Assembly: GCF_006716815.1 (NCBI RefSeq)
Contig: NZ_VFPS01000003.1
Coordinates: forward strand, 62,001-126,000
Origin: Microbacterium lacticum
GTDB lineage: Bacteria; Actinomycetota; Actinomycetes; Actinomycetales; Microbacteriaceae
DNA: 64,000 bases
Reading direction: 5' to 3'
Shown: piece after piece, positions 29,021 through 38,624 of the stretch
How positions within the stretch are numbered: the stretch's first letter is position 1
Layout: each line of letters starts with the position of its first letter
The notes under the pieces: generated by a model
The model's input: only the letters and a program-made list of their open reading frames with translations
What the model was told of the DNA's origin: nothing
The model's database searches: none
Program-made: the position numbers and the translations under genes

Positions 29021-30652
29021 ATGGCACTGCATCACTCCACGCGCGTGCGCCTTCTGGGCGCCGCGTCGGCGCTCGGCGTCGCGACCCTCCTCCTCGCCGG
29101 CTGCGCCGGCGGCGGTTCATCGGACCAGACCGGCGACGCGTCGGGTGAGGCGCTGATCGTCGGCACCACCGACAAGGTCACGACGCTCGACCCGGCCGGT
29201 TCGTACGACAACGGTTCGCTCGCCGTGCAGACCCAGGTCTTTCCGTACCTGGTGAACACCGACTACAACTCCACCGAGGTCGTGCCCGACCTCGCCGAGT
29301 CGGCCGAGTTCACCGCGCCGAACGAGTACACGGTGAAGCTCCCCGCCGGGCTCAAGTGGTCGAACGGCCACGACCTGACGAGCTCCGACGTGAAGTTCTC
29401 CTTCGACCGCAACATCAAGATCGCCGACCCGAACGGCGCCTCGAGCCTGCTGTACAACCTCGACAGCGTCGAGACCCCCGACGACACCACCGTCGTCTTC
29501 AAGCTGAAGACCGACAACGACCAGGTGTTCCCGTTCATCCTGACGAGCTTCCCGGGCGCGATCGTCGACGAAGAGGTCTTCTCCGCCGACGCGGTCACCC
29601 CCGACCAGGACATCGTGGATGCCGACGCGTTCGGCGGCCCGTACAAGATCACCTCGTGGGACTTCAACAAGTCGGTCGAGTTCACGCCGAACGAGAACTA
29701 CCAGGGCCTGCTCGCGGCGCCCGTCAACGCCGGCGTCATCCTCAGCTACTTCGCCGAGTCGTCGAACCTGAAGCTCGCCGTGCAGCAGGGTGACATCGAC
29801 GTGGCCTACCGCAGCCTGTAGGCCACCGACGTCGACGACCTGAAGGGCAACGACGACGTGAAGGTCGTCGACGGCCCCGGCGGCGAGATCCGCTACATCG
29901 TCTTCAACTTCAACACGCAGCCGTACGGCGCGACCACCGCCGAGGCCGACCCGGCCAAGGCGCTCGCCGTCCGCCAGGCCGTCGCCGACCTCGTCGACCG
30001 CGAGGCGATCAGCGACCAGGTCTACAAGGGCACCTACACCCCGCTCTACTCCTACGTGCCCGAGGGCTTCACCGGTGCGACTGACGCGCTGAAGGGCCTG
30101 TACGGCGACGGCAACGGCGCGCCGGATGCCGCGAAGGCGAAGGCCACGCTCGAGGCCGCCGGTGTCACGACGCCCGTCAAGCTCAGCCTGCAGTACAGCC
30201 CCGACCACTACGGCCCCTCGTCGGGTGACGAGTACGCGCTCGTCAAGTCGCAGCTGGAGAAGGACGGCCTGTTCACCGTCGACCTGCAGTCGACCGAGTG
30301 GGTGCAGTACTCCAAGGACCGCACCGCCGACGTGTACCCCGCGTACCAGCTCGGCTGGTTCCCGGACTACTCCGACGCCGACAACTACCTGACGCCGTTC
30401 TTCCTCGAGAAGAACTTCCTCGGCAACCACTACGTCAACCCGGAGGTCAACGACCTGATCCTCCAGCAGGCGGTCGAGCCGGATGCCGCGAAGCGGACCG
30501 CGGAGATCGAGAAGATCCAGGAGCTCGTCGCCGGCGACCTCTCGACGGTGCCGCTGCTGCAGGGCGCACAGGTGGCCGTGACCGGAGCGGATGTCAGCGG
30601 GGTGACGCTCGACGCGTCGTTCAAGCTGCGCTTCGCGCCGATCACGAAGTAA
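29021..30652 (+). pseudogene. ABC transporter substrate-binding lipoprotein (peptide/nickel type) with in-frame amber codon
   Basis: A family-5 extracellular solute-binding protein. Signal peptide and lipobox are at the N-terminus (ATLLLAGCAGGGSS, lipidated Cys near residue 28). The body runs LIVGTTDKVTTLDPAGSYDN onward. The frame is interrupted once by TAG at 29819-29821, between AYRSL and ATDVDDLKGND, and continues unbroken to 30652 (543 codons if read through). The family usually has Ser or a similar residue here, so TCG to TAG is the simplest change. The downstream permease and ATPase genes are intact. A sequencing error or genuine recent inactivation cannot be told apart here. Confidence 0.88.
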
Positions 30653-30761
30653 CACCGCGTATCGACTCGCTCGCTCGGCGACCGGTGGGGTCCACCCCCG
30701 GTCGCCGAGCGGGCATCGCCCGGCGAGTCGACGCGCCCTGTCGCACGTAAGGTAAACACCC

Positions 30762-31862
30762 ATGACCACCGATGCCGCGGCGGCCCTCGTCGCCGAGCCG
30801 CCTCCCGCCATGGAGGTGCCGCGCCGCCGTCCCGGCAGCGGCGGCCAGCTCTGGCGCTACATCCTGCTCCGCTTCCTGCTGATCGTCCCCACCGTCCTGA
30901 TCCTCGTCACGCTGGTGTTCTTCCTCATCCGCATGACGGGCGACCCGATCACCGCCGCCCTCGGCGGGCGCCTGCCGGCCGATCAGCTCGCCGAGCGCAT
31001 CCACGAAGCGGGCTACGACCGCCCCATCTTCGTGCAGTACCTGGAGTACCTCGGGCAGATCGCCCGCTTCGACTTCGGCACCACGATCACCGACAAGCAG
31101 CCGGTCGTGCAGGTGATCGCGACCTACGGCCTGGCCACTTTCGAGCTGGTCGTGTACTCGCTCGTCGTCGCCTTCATCGTCGGCATCCCGCTCGGCATGG
31201 TCGCCGCGGCGCTCCGCGACCGGTGGCCCGACGCGATCCTGCGCGTGAGCGCCATCCTCTTCTACGCGACGCCCGTCTTCTTCGCGGGCCTCGTCGCCAA
31301 GCTCGTCTTCTCGGTGTGGCTCGGCTGGCTGCCGGTGTCGGGACGGGCGAGCGCCCGCACCGAGATCGCGCTGAACCGCGGGGGCGGCGGCACGGGCATC
31401 TATCTCATCGACGCGATCGCCAGCGGCAACCCGAACTACGTGTGGGATGTCCTCTCGCACGCGGTCCTGCCCGCGCTGACGCTGGGCCTGCTGACCGCGG
31501 GCATCTTCCTGCGCCTCGTGCGCACGAACGTCATCGGCACCTACAACATGCCCTACATCGACGCGGCGCGTTCGCGGGGTGTGCGGGAGCGGCGCCTCGT
31601 GCGCACGCACGCCTACAAGCCCGCGCTCATCCCGATCATCACCGTGATCGGCCTGCAGATCGCGCTGATGCTCGGCGGCGCGGTGCTCACCGAGACGACG
31701 TTCGAGTGGAAGGGCCTCGGCTTCCAGCTCGCGGCCTACCTCTCCGCGCGCGACTTCGTGGCGGTGCAGGGCATCGTCGCGATGATCGCGATCATCGTCG
31801 CCCTCACCAACTTCGCGGTGGATGTCATCGCCGCCTTCATCGACCCGCGAGTGAGGTACTGA
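30762..31862 (+). CDS. ABC transporter permease (DppB/OppB type)
   Basis: This 366-residue inner-membrane protein has an N-terminal helix (YILLRFLLIVPTVLILVTLV) and about five further hydrophobic segments. The EAA-loop region includes YIDAARSRGVRERRLVRTHA, which docks with the ATPase. The RMTGDPI start segment is typical of peptide/nickel permeases. It follows the binding-protein gene and overlaps nothing; the next permease starts one base after its stop. Confidence 0.92.
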   Translation: MTTDAAAALVAEPPPAMEVPRRRPGSGGQLWRYILLRFLLIVPTVLILVTLVFFLIRMTGDPITAALGGRLPADQLAERIHEAGYDRPIFVQYLEYLGQIARFDFGTTITDKQPVVQVIATYGLATFELVVYSLVVAFIVGIPLGMVAAALRDRWPDAILRVSAILFYATPVFFAGLVAKLVFSVWLGWLPVSGRASARTEIALNRGGGGTGIYLIDAIASGNPNYVWDVLSHAVLPALTLGLLTAGIFLRLVRTNVIGTYNMPYIDAARSRGVRERRLVRTHAYKPALIPIITVIGLQIALMLGGAVLTETTFEWKGLGFQLAAYLSARDFVAVQGIVAMIAIIVALTNFAVDVIAAFIDPRVRY

Positions 31863-31863
31863 C

Positions 31864-32877
31864 ATGGCGCAACGCCGCCTGATCGACCGCTCGAGGCTCG
31901 AGCGGCTCCCCGTCATCCATCAGCTGCGCCAGAGCGTGGGTCTGCAGCGCGGCATGCTCGTGGCGGGCCTCGTGCTCACCGGGATCTTCCTGCTGTGCGC
32001 GCTCCTCGCCCCGTGGATCGCGCCCTACAGCTACAGCCAGCTGAGCGGCGCCGACGGCGCCAACTTCGGCGCGCAGCAGCCGCCGAGCGCGGCGCATCCG
32101 CTCGGCACGACCGTCGGCGGGTACGACGTGCTCTCGCGCGTCATCTGGGGTGCGCAGACCGCGCTCATGGTGGTCGTCGTCGCGATCGCGATGTCGGTCG
32201 TCCTCGGCATCGTGCTCGGTCTCGTCTCGGGGTACCTCGGCGGCTGGGTCGACCGCGTGGTGGTCGTCGTGGCGGATGCCATCTACGCGTTCCCGACCCT
32301 GCTGCTCGCGATCGTCGTGGCCATCGCCATCAACAACGGCCAGTCGGGCCTCTGGCCCGGGATCATGGCGGCCGCGGCATCCATCACGGTCGTCTTCATC
32401 CCGCAGTACTTCCGCGTCGTCCGCGCTGAGGTCGTGCGGGTCAAGAGCGAGGCGTTCGTCGAGTCGGCGCGCGTGATCGGGGCATCCACGCCGCGCATCA
32501 TGTTCCGGCACGTGCTGCGCAACTCCACCCGCACGCTGCCGCTCATCGTGACGCTCAACGCCTCCGAGGCGATCGCGACGCTCGCCGCGCTCGGCTTCCT
32601 CGGCTTCGGCATCCAGCCGACCGTCGCGGCCGAGTGGGGGTTCGATCTCAACAAGTCGACCTCCGACGTCGCGGCGGGCATCTGGTGGACGGCGATCCCG
32701 CCCGGCATCGCGATCGTGCTGACGATCCTCGGCATCACGCTGATCGGTGAGAGCCTCAATGACCTCGCCGATCCGCGGCTGCGCGCGCGGCGCCGGTCGA
32801 AGGCGTCGCAGACCCCCGCCGACGCGGTGGCGGCGCACCAGCCGACCGCGCAGGAGTTCATGGGAGAGGTGCAGTGA
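31864..32877 (+). CDS. ABC transporter permease (DppC/OppC type)
   Basis: The 337-residue partner permease has the usual N-terminal helix (GMLVAGLVLTGIFLLCALLA), the periplasmic HPLGTTVGGYDVLSRVIWG segment, and the EAA-type loop with ESARVIGASTPRIMFRHVLRN. Five further helices are predicted by hydrophobicity. Its stop overlaps the ATPase ATG by one base. Confidence 0.92.
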   Translation: MAQRRLIDRSRLERLPVIHQLRQSVGLQRGMLVAGLVLTGIFLLCALLAPWIAPYSYSQLSGADGANFGAQQPPSAAHPLGTTVGGYDVLSRVIWGAQTALMVVVVAIAMSVVLGIVLGLVSGYLGGWVDRVVVVVADAIYAFPTLLLAIVVAIAINNGQSGLWPGIMAAAASITVVFIPQYFRVVRAEVVRVKSEAFVESARVIGASTPRIMFRHVLRNSTRTLPLIVTLNASEAIATLAALGFLGFGIQPTVAAEWGFDLNKSTSDVAAGIWWTAIPPGIAIVLTILGITLIGESLNDLADPRLRARRRSKASQTPADAVAAHQPTAQEFMGEVQ

Positions 32878-34550
32878 TGGCCCCGGATGCAGGCAGCGGC
32901 CTCGCCGTCGAGATCCGCGATCTCGACGTCACCTTCTCGATCGACGGCGGCGACGTGCACGCGGTGCGGGACGTCTCGCTCGACGTGCGGCCGGGCGAGG
33001 TGCTCGCGATCGTCGGCGAATCGGGCAGCGGCAAGACGGTGACCGCGCGGTCGATCCTCGGGCTCCTGCCCGAGACGGCGACGACGCGCGGCGCGGTGAT
33101 CCTCGACGGGACCGAGGTCGTCGGGCTGTCGGGCGAGCGGCTGCGCGAGATCCGCGGTACGAAGGCCGCGATGATCTTCCAGGAGCCCTCGACGGCGCTG
33201 AACCCCGTGTTCACCGTCGGCTGGCAGCTCGCCGAGGGTCTGCGGGCGCACGGCGCGTACTCGAAGAAGCAGGCGCGGGCGAAGGCGATCGAGATGCTCG
33301 AGCGGGTCGGCATCCCCGAGCCCGCGCGGCGGGTCGACGACTACCCGCACCAGTTCTCCGGCGGTCAGAAGCAGCGGATCGTCATCGCGATGGCACTCGC
33401 CCTCGGCCCGTCGGTGCTGCTGGCCGACGAGCCGACGACCGCGCTCGATGTCACCGTGCAGGCCGAGATCCTCCACCTGCTGCGGCGTCTTCGCGACGAG
33501 ACCGGCACGGCGATCGTGCTCATCACGCACAACATGGGCGTCGTCGCCGATCTCGCCGACCGCGTCGCGGTCATGCTGAACGGCGAGGTCGTCGAGACGG
33601 CGCCCGTCGTCGAGCTGTTCGCCGCGCCGCAGCACGAGTACACGAAGCGCCTGCTCGCCGCCGTGCCGCGCGTGCAGCTGGTCGACCGGCCGCTGCCCGC
33701 ATCGGCGGATGCCACGGCGACGCCGGTCGTCGAGGCGAAGGGTCTCGTGATCGAGTATCCCGGCCGGCTCGGCAGCCCGACGTTCCGCGCCGTGCAGGGC
33801 ATCGACTTGTCGATCCGACCCGGCGAGGTGCTGGGGCTCGTCGGCGAGTCGGGCTCCGGCAAGACGACGATCGGGCGGGCGATCGCGGGCCTCACGCCCG
33901 TTGCCGGCGGGTCGCTGCGGGTGCTCGACACCGAGATGAACGGGGTGCGGGAGCGGCAGTTCCGGCGACGCCGCAAAGACCTCGGATTCGTCTTCCAAGA
34001 CCCGGCGACGAGCTTCAACCCGCTCCTGACGATCGCGCAGTGCGTCGCCGAGCCGCTGATCGTGCACGGCGGGGCACGGAGCGCGGCCGACGCGCGGGAC
34101 AAGGTCGACGAGCTGCTCGAGGCGGTGCAGCTGCCGAAAGCGTATGGCGACCGCTTCCCGCACGAGCTGTCGGGCGGGCAGCGTCAGCGCGCGTCGCTCG
34201 CGCGTGCGCTGGCGCTCGACCCGAAGCTGCTCGTCGCCGACGAGCCGACGAGCGCCCTCGACGTGTCGGTGCAGGCGCGGGTGCTCGACCTCTTCGCCGA
34301 GCTGCAGGACCGGTTCGGGTTCGCGACGCTGTTCATCACGCACGACCTGGCCGTCGTCGACATGCTCGCGCACCGCGTGATCGTGCTGCACCAGGGCCGG
34401 ATCGCCGAGGAGGGACCGACCGCCGAGGTGCTCGGCAACCCGCACGACGACTACACGCGCCGGCTCATCGCCTCGCTCCCCGTCCCCGATCCGACGCTGC
34501 AGGCCGAGCGCCGCGAGGCCTGGCGGGCGGAGCAGGCCCAGCGGGGCTGA
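32877..34550 (+). CDS. Dipeptide-type ABC transporter ATP-binding protein (fused DppD-DppF)
   Basis: Two complete ATPase domains lie in one 557-residue chain. The first has Walker A GESGSGKTVTARSILG, signature SGGQKQRIVIAMALA and Walker B VLLADEPTTALD. The second has Walker A GESGSGKTTIGRAIAG, signature SGGQRQRASLARALA and Walker B LLVADEPTSALD. Each ends with an oligopeptide-transporter C-terminal extension (HEYTKRLLAAVPR; HDDYTRRLIASLP). GTG 32874 is an alternative start. It energises import by the two permeases upstream, but the binding protein gene carries an amber codon. Confidence 0.94.
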   Translation: MAPDAGSGLAVEIRDLDVTFSIDGGDVHAVRDVSLDVRPGEVLAIVGESGSGKTVTARSILGLLPETATTRGAVILDGTEVVGLSGERLREIRGTKAAMIFQEPSTALNPVFTVGWQLAEGLRAHGAYSKKQARAKAIEMLERVGIPEPARRVDDYPHQFSGGQKQRIVIAMALALGPSVLLADEPTTALDVTVQAEILHLLRRLRDETGTAIVLITHNMGVVADLADRVAVMLNGEVVETAPVVELFAAPQHEYTKRLLAAVPRVQLVDRPLPASADATATPVVEAKGLVIEYPGRLGSPTFRAVQGIDLSIRPGEVLGLVGESGSGKTTIGRAIAGLTPVAGGSLRVLDTEMNGVRERQFRRRRKDLGFVFQDPATSFNPLLTIAQCVAEPLIVHGGARSAADARDKVDELLEAVQLPKAYGDRFPHELSGGQRQRASLARALALDPKLLVADEPTSALDVSVQARVLDLFAELQDRFGFATLFITHDLAVVDMLAHRVIVLHQGRIAEEGPTAEVLGNPHDDYTRRLIASLPVPDPTLQAERREAWRAEQAQRG

Positions 34551-34597
34551 GGGCTGGGGTCGGGGCTGTTGCCCAGGCATCCACCCCCTCACCGACG

Positions 34598-34661
34598 CAG
34601 GAGAAATCACCGAGGCAGGACGGATGCCGGAGCAAACGTCCTGCCTTCGTGATTTCTCCTG
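34598..34661. repeat. Long imperfect inverted repeat (IR3)
   Basis: The 25-bp arms at 34598-34622 (CAGGAGAAATCACCGAGGCA and on) and 34637-34661 pair with two adjacent mismatches around a 14-base loop. It lies between the convergent ABC ATPase and TetR genes and is well placed as a bidirectional terminator. Confidence 0.85.
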
Positions 34662-34695
34662 TCTCCGTGATGCGGGTCGCGGGGCGACCCCGCGG

Positions 34696-35334
34696 TCAGC
34701 GCGCCGCCGGCTGAGCCCGCGCGATCACCTGGTCGCCGATCCAGCGCCGGTACCGGTCGGGCTGCCATCCGCTCTGGGCGACGAGCTGCTGGTATCCCTC
34801 CGGCGACATGAGGAAGGACAGCTCGTCGGCCAACGCGTCGGGGTCTCCCTGAGCCGGGATGACGCTCCGCCGAGCGAGCTCGGCGACGAGTCGGCGGTAA
34901 TCCGCTCTGCGCCGGGCGAGCATCTCCTCGAGCGCGCCGGCGACCAGTTCGTCCGCTCCCGCGGCGCCCAGCAGGACCGTCCACAGTGCGTAGGCACGCG
35001 CGTTGGCGGCGACGATGCGCTCGACGATCGCGTCGAGCACGACGTCGTCGGGCAGGTCCATCAACCCGGCCCCCGCCCCGGTGTCGGTGAGCGAAGGGGC
35101 CGACTCGGTGCCGGCGAACCTCATCTCGAAGGCGGCGATCAGCAGCGCGGACTTGCTGCCACCGACCTTCACCGTCTCGGCAGAGATGCCGGCTTCGGCG
35201 GCGATCGCGGCGAACGTCGTGGCGTGGTAGCCGCGGGTCGCGAACAGTCGGGCGGCGGCGTCGAGCACGCGATGGCGAGTCTGCGCCGCCTGGGCGCTGC
35301 GCAGCGCGGATCGGTAGGGACGGGATGAATCCAC
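34696..35334 (-). CDS. TetR-family transcriptional regulator
   Basis: This 212-residue regulator has an N-terminal helix-turn-helix: ARLFATRGYHATTFAAIAAEAGISAETVKVG, at about residues 28-58. A helical ligand-binding/dimerisation domain follows with LVAELARRSVIPAQG and DELSFLMSPEGYQQLV. GTG 35334 overlaps the stop of the upstream fragment (TAGTG). The ligand and target are unknown. Confidence 0.85.
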   Translation of the reverse strand: MDSSRPYRSALRSAQAAQTRHRVLDAAARLFATRGYHATTFAAIAAEAGISAETVKVGGSKSALLIAAFEMRFAGTESAPSLTDTGAGAGLMDLPDDVVLDAIVERIVAANARAYALWTVLLGAAGADELVAGALEEMLARRRADYRRLVAELARRSVIPAQGDPDALADELSFLMSPEGYQQLVAQSGWQPDRYRRWIGDQVIARAQPAAR

Positions 35335-35717
35335 TAGAACGCCGCCTCGTAGATCGCATCGGCTTGGGCGATCACCTCGTCTTGGCCCGGGAATGTCGTC
35401 GACGGGACGTCGCTGACGGCGTAGACCCCGTCTTCGTGCGGGTCGCTGCACGGCACGACGGGAAGTCGGTCGACTTCGTCGGAGGTGACCGCCGACGAGT
35501 TCACGCAATCGCCGACCTGCAGCTCGAACACGTCGGCATTGTCGTCGGCCTGCGTGATGGCGCCGTCGCGCTCGGGCAGCGTCGGTGCGGCGAAGGAACA
35601 GCCCGCCAGGGAAAGCGCGAATACCGTGGGCTCTCCGCGATATTCAGTGGTGCAGGCGGCCTCGCTCCGTGTTCTTGGCCGCCTCCTGCGCCCGGCGCTC
35701 CGCCGCGGGCGCCGCAT
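35334..35717 (-). pseudogene. Truncated septum-formation-domain lipoprotein
   Basis: The readable part includes a lipobox-like LSLAGCSFAAPT, then DNADVFELQVGDCVN, VVPCSDPHEDGVYAVSDVPS and FPGQDEVIAQADAIYEAAF before the stop. This is the first half of a Septum_form-type domain. The expected later part (Cys and Trp motifs) is missing. Residues ahead of the lipobox (ACTTEYRGEPTVFA) do not form a hydrophobic signal sequence. It looks truncated at both ends, probably by rearrangement next to rpsF. The family identity is from motif memory. Confidence 0.6.
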
Positions 35718-35792
35718 CCGCTAGACTGTTGTGGTTGTCCGTCTGTCTGCGCCCCTCCGGCGTGCGCGGCGGGCACGTGCATCAACCCTCCT

Positions 35793-35815
35793 GATGCCGG
35801 GAAATGCCCGGCATC
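35793..35815 (+). promoter_or_regulatory. Hairpin in the rpsF leader
   Basis: A perfect 9-bp stem (GATGCCGGG paired with CCCGGCATC, five-base loop) lies 26 bp upstream of the rpsF start, before GGAGG. In several phyla the S6:S18 complex binds a structured rpsF leader to repress its own operon; an equivalent role here is possible but unproven. Confidence 0.45.
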
Positions 35816-35841
35816 CGTTCTAGTCCGAAGGAGGTGGGTTA

Positions 35842-36207
35842 GTGACGCACTCATACCAGTACGAGCTCATGGTCATCCTCGACCCCGAGATCGACGAGCG
35901 TCAGGTCGCCCCCAAGCTCGACGGATTCCTCAAGGTGATCACCGGTGACGGTGGCACGATCGAGAACGTCGTCGTCTGGGGCAAGCGCCGCCTGGCATAC
36001 GAGATCCAGAAGAAGAACGAGGGCATCTACGCCGTCGTCAACTTCACCGCCACGAGCGAGGCCACGCAGGAGCTCGACCGTCAGCTCAAGCTGAACGAGC
36101 AGATCATGCGCACCAAGGTGCTCCGCGCCGAGGAGGCGATCGCTCAGGTCGCCGCCGAGAAGGAGCGCGCCGAGGCCAAGGCCGCCCGCAAGGCAGCGAA
36201 GGCGTAA
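35842..36207 (+). CDS. rpsF: 30S ribosomal protein S6
   Basis: The 121-residue product has the S6 core: [42 protein letters not shown] and RTKVLR. It pairs with S18 in the small subunit. GTG 35842 follows a strong AAGGAGGTGG ribosome site. The Ala/Glu/Lys-rich C-terminal tail is common in Actinobacteria. It is first in the operon rpsF-ssb-rpsR-rplI. Confidence 0.97.
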   Translation: MTHSYQYELMVILDPEIDERQVAPKLDGFLKVITGDGGTIENVVVWGKRRLAYEIQKKNEGIYAVVNFTATSEATQELDRQLKLNEQIMRTKVLRAEEAIAQVAAEKERAEAKAARKAAKA

Positions 36208-36213
36208 CGGACG

Positions 36214-36714
36214 ATGGCCGGCGAAACCTTCATCACCGTCGTGGGCAACCTCACGGCAGACCCCGAGCTGCGGTACACGCAGAACGGCCTGCCCGTCGCG
36301 AACTTCACGATCGCGTCGACGCCCCGCACGTTCGACCGTCAGGCGAACGAGTGGAAGGACGGCGAAGCGCTGTTCCTCCGCGCGTCGGTCTGGCGCGACT
36401 TCGCCGAGCACGTCGCAGGTTCCCTCACGAAGGGGATGCGCGTCGTCGCGACCGGTCGTCTGCGCCAGCGCAGCTACCAGGACCGTGAGGGCCAGAACCG
36501 CACCGCGATCGAGCTGGAGGTCGACGAGATCGGCCCGTCGCTGCGGTACGCGACGGCCCAGGTCACCCGCGCCGCCTCGAGCGGTGGCGGCGGTGGCGGC
36601 GGTCAGCAGGCGCGCCCGCAGGTGCAGCAGGAGGAGCCGTGGGCGACCCCTGGTTCCGCCGCTCCGGATGCCTGGTCGGCTCCGGGCTCCTACGGCGACG
36701 ACACGCCGTTCTGA
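36214..36714 (+). CDS. ssb: Single-stranded DNA-binding protein
   Basis: The 166-residue protein has an OB-fold ([20 protein letters not shown], then [21 protein letters not shown]). A Gly/Gln-rich linker ([10 protein letters not shown]) leads to an acidic tip ending GDDTPF, which recruits partner repair and replication proteins. It starts 6 bp after rpsF, as in most bacteria. Confidence 0.96.
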   Translation: MAGETFITVVGNLTADPELRYTQNGLPVANFTIASTPRTFDRQANEWKDGEALFLRASVWRDFAEHVAGSLTKGMRVVATGRLRQRSYQDREGQNRTAIELEVDEIGPSLRYATAQVTRAASSGGGGGGGQQARPQVQQEEPWATPGSAAPDAWSAPGSYGDDTPF

Positions 36715-36785
36715 TCCGCACGCGCGGCTCGGAAACCGTACAGATCTCGGATGCCTCGGCATCCACACAACGCTAAGGAAAAACA

Positions 36786-37040
36786 ATGGCTGGAAAGGCT
36801 ACCGGCGATCGCCGCAAGCCGCGGAAGGGCGCGAAGAACGCCGCTCCCGCGAAGGCGATCCGCGTCGGCGTCATCGACTACAAGGATGTCGCGACGCTTC
36901 GCAAGTTCATCTCGGAGCGCGGCAAGATCCGCGCCCGTCGTATCACCGGTGTCTCGGTGCAGGAGCAGCGTCTGATCGCCAAGGCGATCAAGAACGCGCG
37001 CGAAATGGCGCTCCTGCCTTACGCCGGCCCTGGCCGCTAA
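36786..37040 (+). CDS. rpsR: 30S ribosomal protein S18
   Basis: The 84-residue basic protein contains [20 protein letters not shown] and [21 protein letters not shown], both diagnostic of S18. There is no Zn-binding CxxC at the N-terminus (it begins [14 protein letters not shown]), so this is the Cys-free type. The 71-bp gap from ssb holds GCCTCGGC-type small dyads but no gene. Confidence 0.96.
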   Translation: MAGKATGDRRKPRKGAKNAAPAKAIRVGVIDYKDVATLRKFISERGKIRARRITGVSVQEQRLIAKAIKNAREMALLPYAGPGR

Positions 37041-37052
37041 GGAGCACCCATC

Positions 37053-37505
37053 ATGGCAAAGCTGATTCTCACGAACGAGGTTGCCGGGCTCGGAAGCGCC
37101 GGTGACGTCATCGAGGTCAAGAACGGGTACGCCCGCAACTACCTCATCCCCCAGGGCTTCGCCGTGGCCTGGACCCGTGGTGGCGAGAAGCAGGTGGCAT
37201 CCATCCGTGCCGCCCGTGACGCCCGCGCGATCCACGACCACGAAGAGGCCGTCGCGCTCAAGGACGCCCTCGAGTCGGACAAGGTCAAGCTGTCGGTCAA
37301 GGCCGGCAAGGAAGGCCGCCTCTTCGGCGCCGTCAAGACCGCCGACGTGGCCGACGCCGTCAAGGCCGCCGGTCTCGGCGAGCTCGACAAGCGCAAGATC
37401 CACATCACCGCGCCGATCAAGGCCACGGGCGAGCACGAGGCGACCGTTCGCCTGCGTGACGACCTGACTGCCGTGATCACCCTGCAGGTGGTCGCCGCGA
37501 AGTAA
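37053..37505 (+). CDS. rplI: 50S ribosomal protein L9
   Basis: The 150-residue product has the L9 N-terminal signature [20 protein letters not shown] with YLIPQGFAV, a long central helix, and the C-terminal domain with [16 protein letters not shown]. It starts 12 bp after rpsR and is the last gene before a strong hairpin. Confidence 0.97.
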   Translation: MAKLILTNEVAGLGSAGDVIEVKNGYARNYLIPQGFAVAWTRGGEKQVASIRAARDARAIHDHEEAVALKDALESDKVKLSVKAGKEGRLFGAVKTADVADAVKAAGLGELDKRKIHITAPIKATGEHEATVRLRDDLTAVITLQVVAAK

Positions 37506-37520
37506 CCCTTCGCCGCCGGC

Positions 37521-37572
37521 ACGGATGCCGCGGCCCTCCCCCTCTCGCAGGGGCGCGGGTCGCGGCATCCGT
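37521..37572. terminator. Hairpin terminator after rplI
   Basis: A perfect 12-bp stem ACGGATGCCGCG (37521-37532) pairs with CGCGGCATCCGT (37561-37572). Its 28-base loop can form an inner CCCCT/AGGGG hairpin. It lies 16 bp after the rplI stop. Only a weak T-rich stretch follows, so Rho independence is uncertain. Confidence 0.7.
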
Positions 37573-37642
37573 CGTCTCCGGCATCCTGTTCTATCGGTGT
37601 CGTCGCGGGGCCTCTCGCGACGGGCTCGCCCGTTCCGCCATA

Positions 37643-38285
37643 ATGCAGACCAGGGAAGCCACCGTGGCAGATTCGGGAACGACGCCGGGGAAGTTCGTCG
37701 CGCGGCTGGTCTGGGTGGTCATCGGCGTGCTGGTGATCGGTCTCGGCAGCGGGCTGCTGAAGGCGATCAACGTCGGCGTCGACCCGTACACGGCCGCGAA
37801 CATCGGCATCAGCAACTTGATCGGGTGGGATCTCGGCAGCTATCAGCTGCTGAGCTCGTGCCGGATGACCCGGCGCCGGTCGTGACGATGGTCCTCTTCG
37901 TCGTCGGCATCTGCGTGTTCGCGCTCGGGGCGTCGCTGTACATGACCGCTGCGCTGGGCACGGCCCGTACGATGCGCTGGCACCGATGATCGTGGATGCC
38001 TCGGGCGCGAAGTACCGCGTCGTCCGCACGGCGCAGGATGTGGTGTTCCTGATTCTGGCGGTCGTCTTCCACGGGGCGATCGGTATCGGCACGATCGTGA
38101 CCGCGTTCTTCACCGGGCCGCTGATCGAGTTCTTCACGCAGCGCGTGTCGACGCCGCTGATGGCCTCCGTGCTGCCGCCGGCGACCGCCGACGAGCCGGT
38201 GACGACGGCGGCCGGCGTGGACGAGACGACGGGCGGCGAGGGCTCCGACGCCGCCGGCGACGGCTTCACCGCGCGCGAGAACTGA
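37643..38285 (+). pseudogene. Decayed YczE/YitT-like membrane protein gene
   Basis: Three frames carry consecutive parts of one membrane protein. Frame 1 (from 37643; GTG 37664 may be the old start) encodes FVARLVWVVIGVLVIGLGSG, NVGVDPYTAANIGISNLIGW and GSYQLLS. Frame 2 resumes as MVLFVVGICVFALGASLYMTA ALGTA near 37888-37968. Frame 3 continues with PYDALAPMIVDASGAKYRVV and IEFFTQR to 38285. The second switch is explained by one missing C near 37970. The first needs a deletion of roughly 70 codons. The function (transport or quinone-related) is unknown for the family. Confidence 0.8.
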
Positions 38286-38303
38286 CGCTCACAGGGTATT
38301 GAC

Positions 38304-38330
38304 AAACTCCCCGATCGTTCGGGGAGTTTT
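38304..38330 (+). terminator. Intrinsic terminator upstream of the dnaB regulatory region
   Basis: A perfect 11-bp stem AAACTCCCCGA and TCGGGGAGTTT with a four-base loop is followed by a T-run (four T's in all). It lies 19 bp after the decayed membrane protein gene and insulates dnaB from upstream transcription. Confidence 0.9.
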
Positions 38331-38624
38331 CCGCAGGGTTGTCCCCAACTCGGTGATGCACACAAAACCTTCAACCCACACTTCAACCACATTGTGCATC
38401 CACAGGGTGTGAAGAAGGAAAGCCCTGGTCGAGATCGCTTAAATAGTCGGTCTGAGGATATATCTCGGGCGTTTTCCACAACCCTTGTCCACATGCGCGG
38501 CGGCGTTTCGCGCAGATTCTCCACACAGTTATCCACAGGGTGGTTTGCGAGTGTCGGAGGTCGTCCTTAGCGTGGCCTGTGGCCCGGCGAGCGGGGCCGG
38601 GGGACACGTGAAGAGAGGCGCTGC
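38331..38624. promoter_or_regulatory. dnaB upstream region with DnaA-box cluster and AT-rich stretch
   Basis: Four TTNTCCACA sequences in the same orientation lie in 66 bp: TTTTCCACA (38472-38480), TTGTCCACA (38485-38493), TTCTCCACA (38517-38525) and TTATCCACA (38529-38537). Weaker relatives are TTGTCCCCA (38339-38347) and GCATCCACA (38395-38403). An AT-rich segment around 38439-38465 (CTTAAATAGTC, GGATATATCTC) lies directly beside the cluster and may hold a -10. The remaining DNA before dnaB shows no gene. Confidence 0.75.

Noticed and set aside
35334..35717. Functional septum-formation protein
   Set aside because: No signal peptide and only half of the domain is present.
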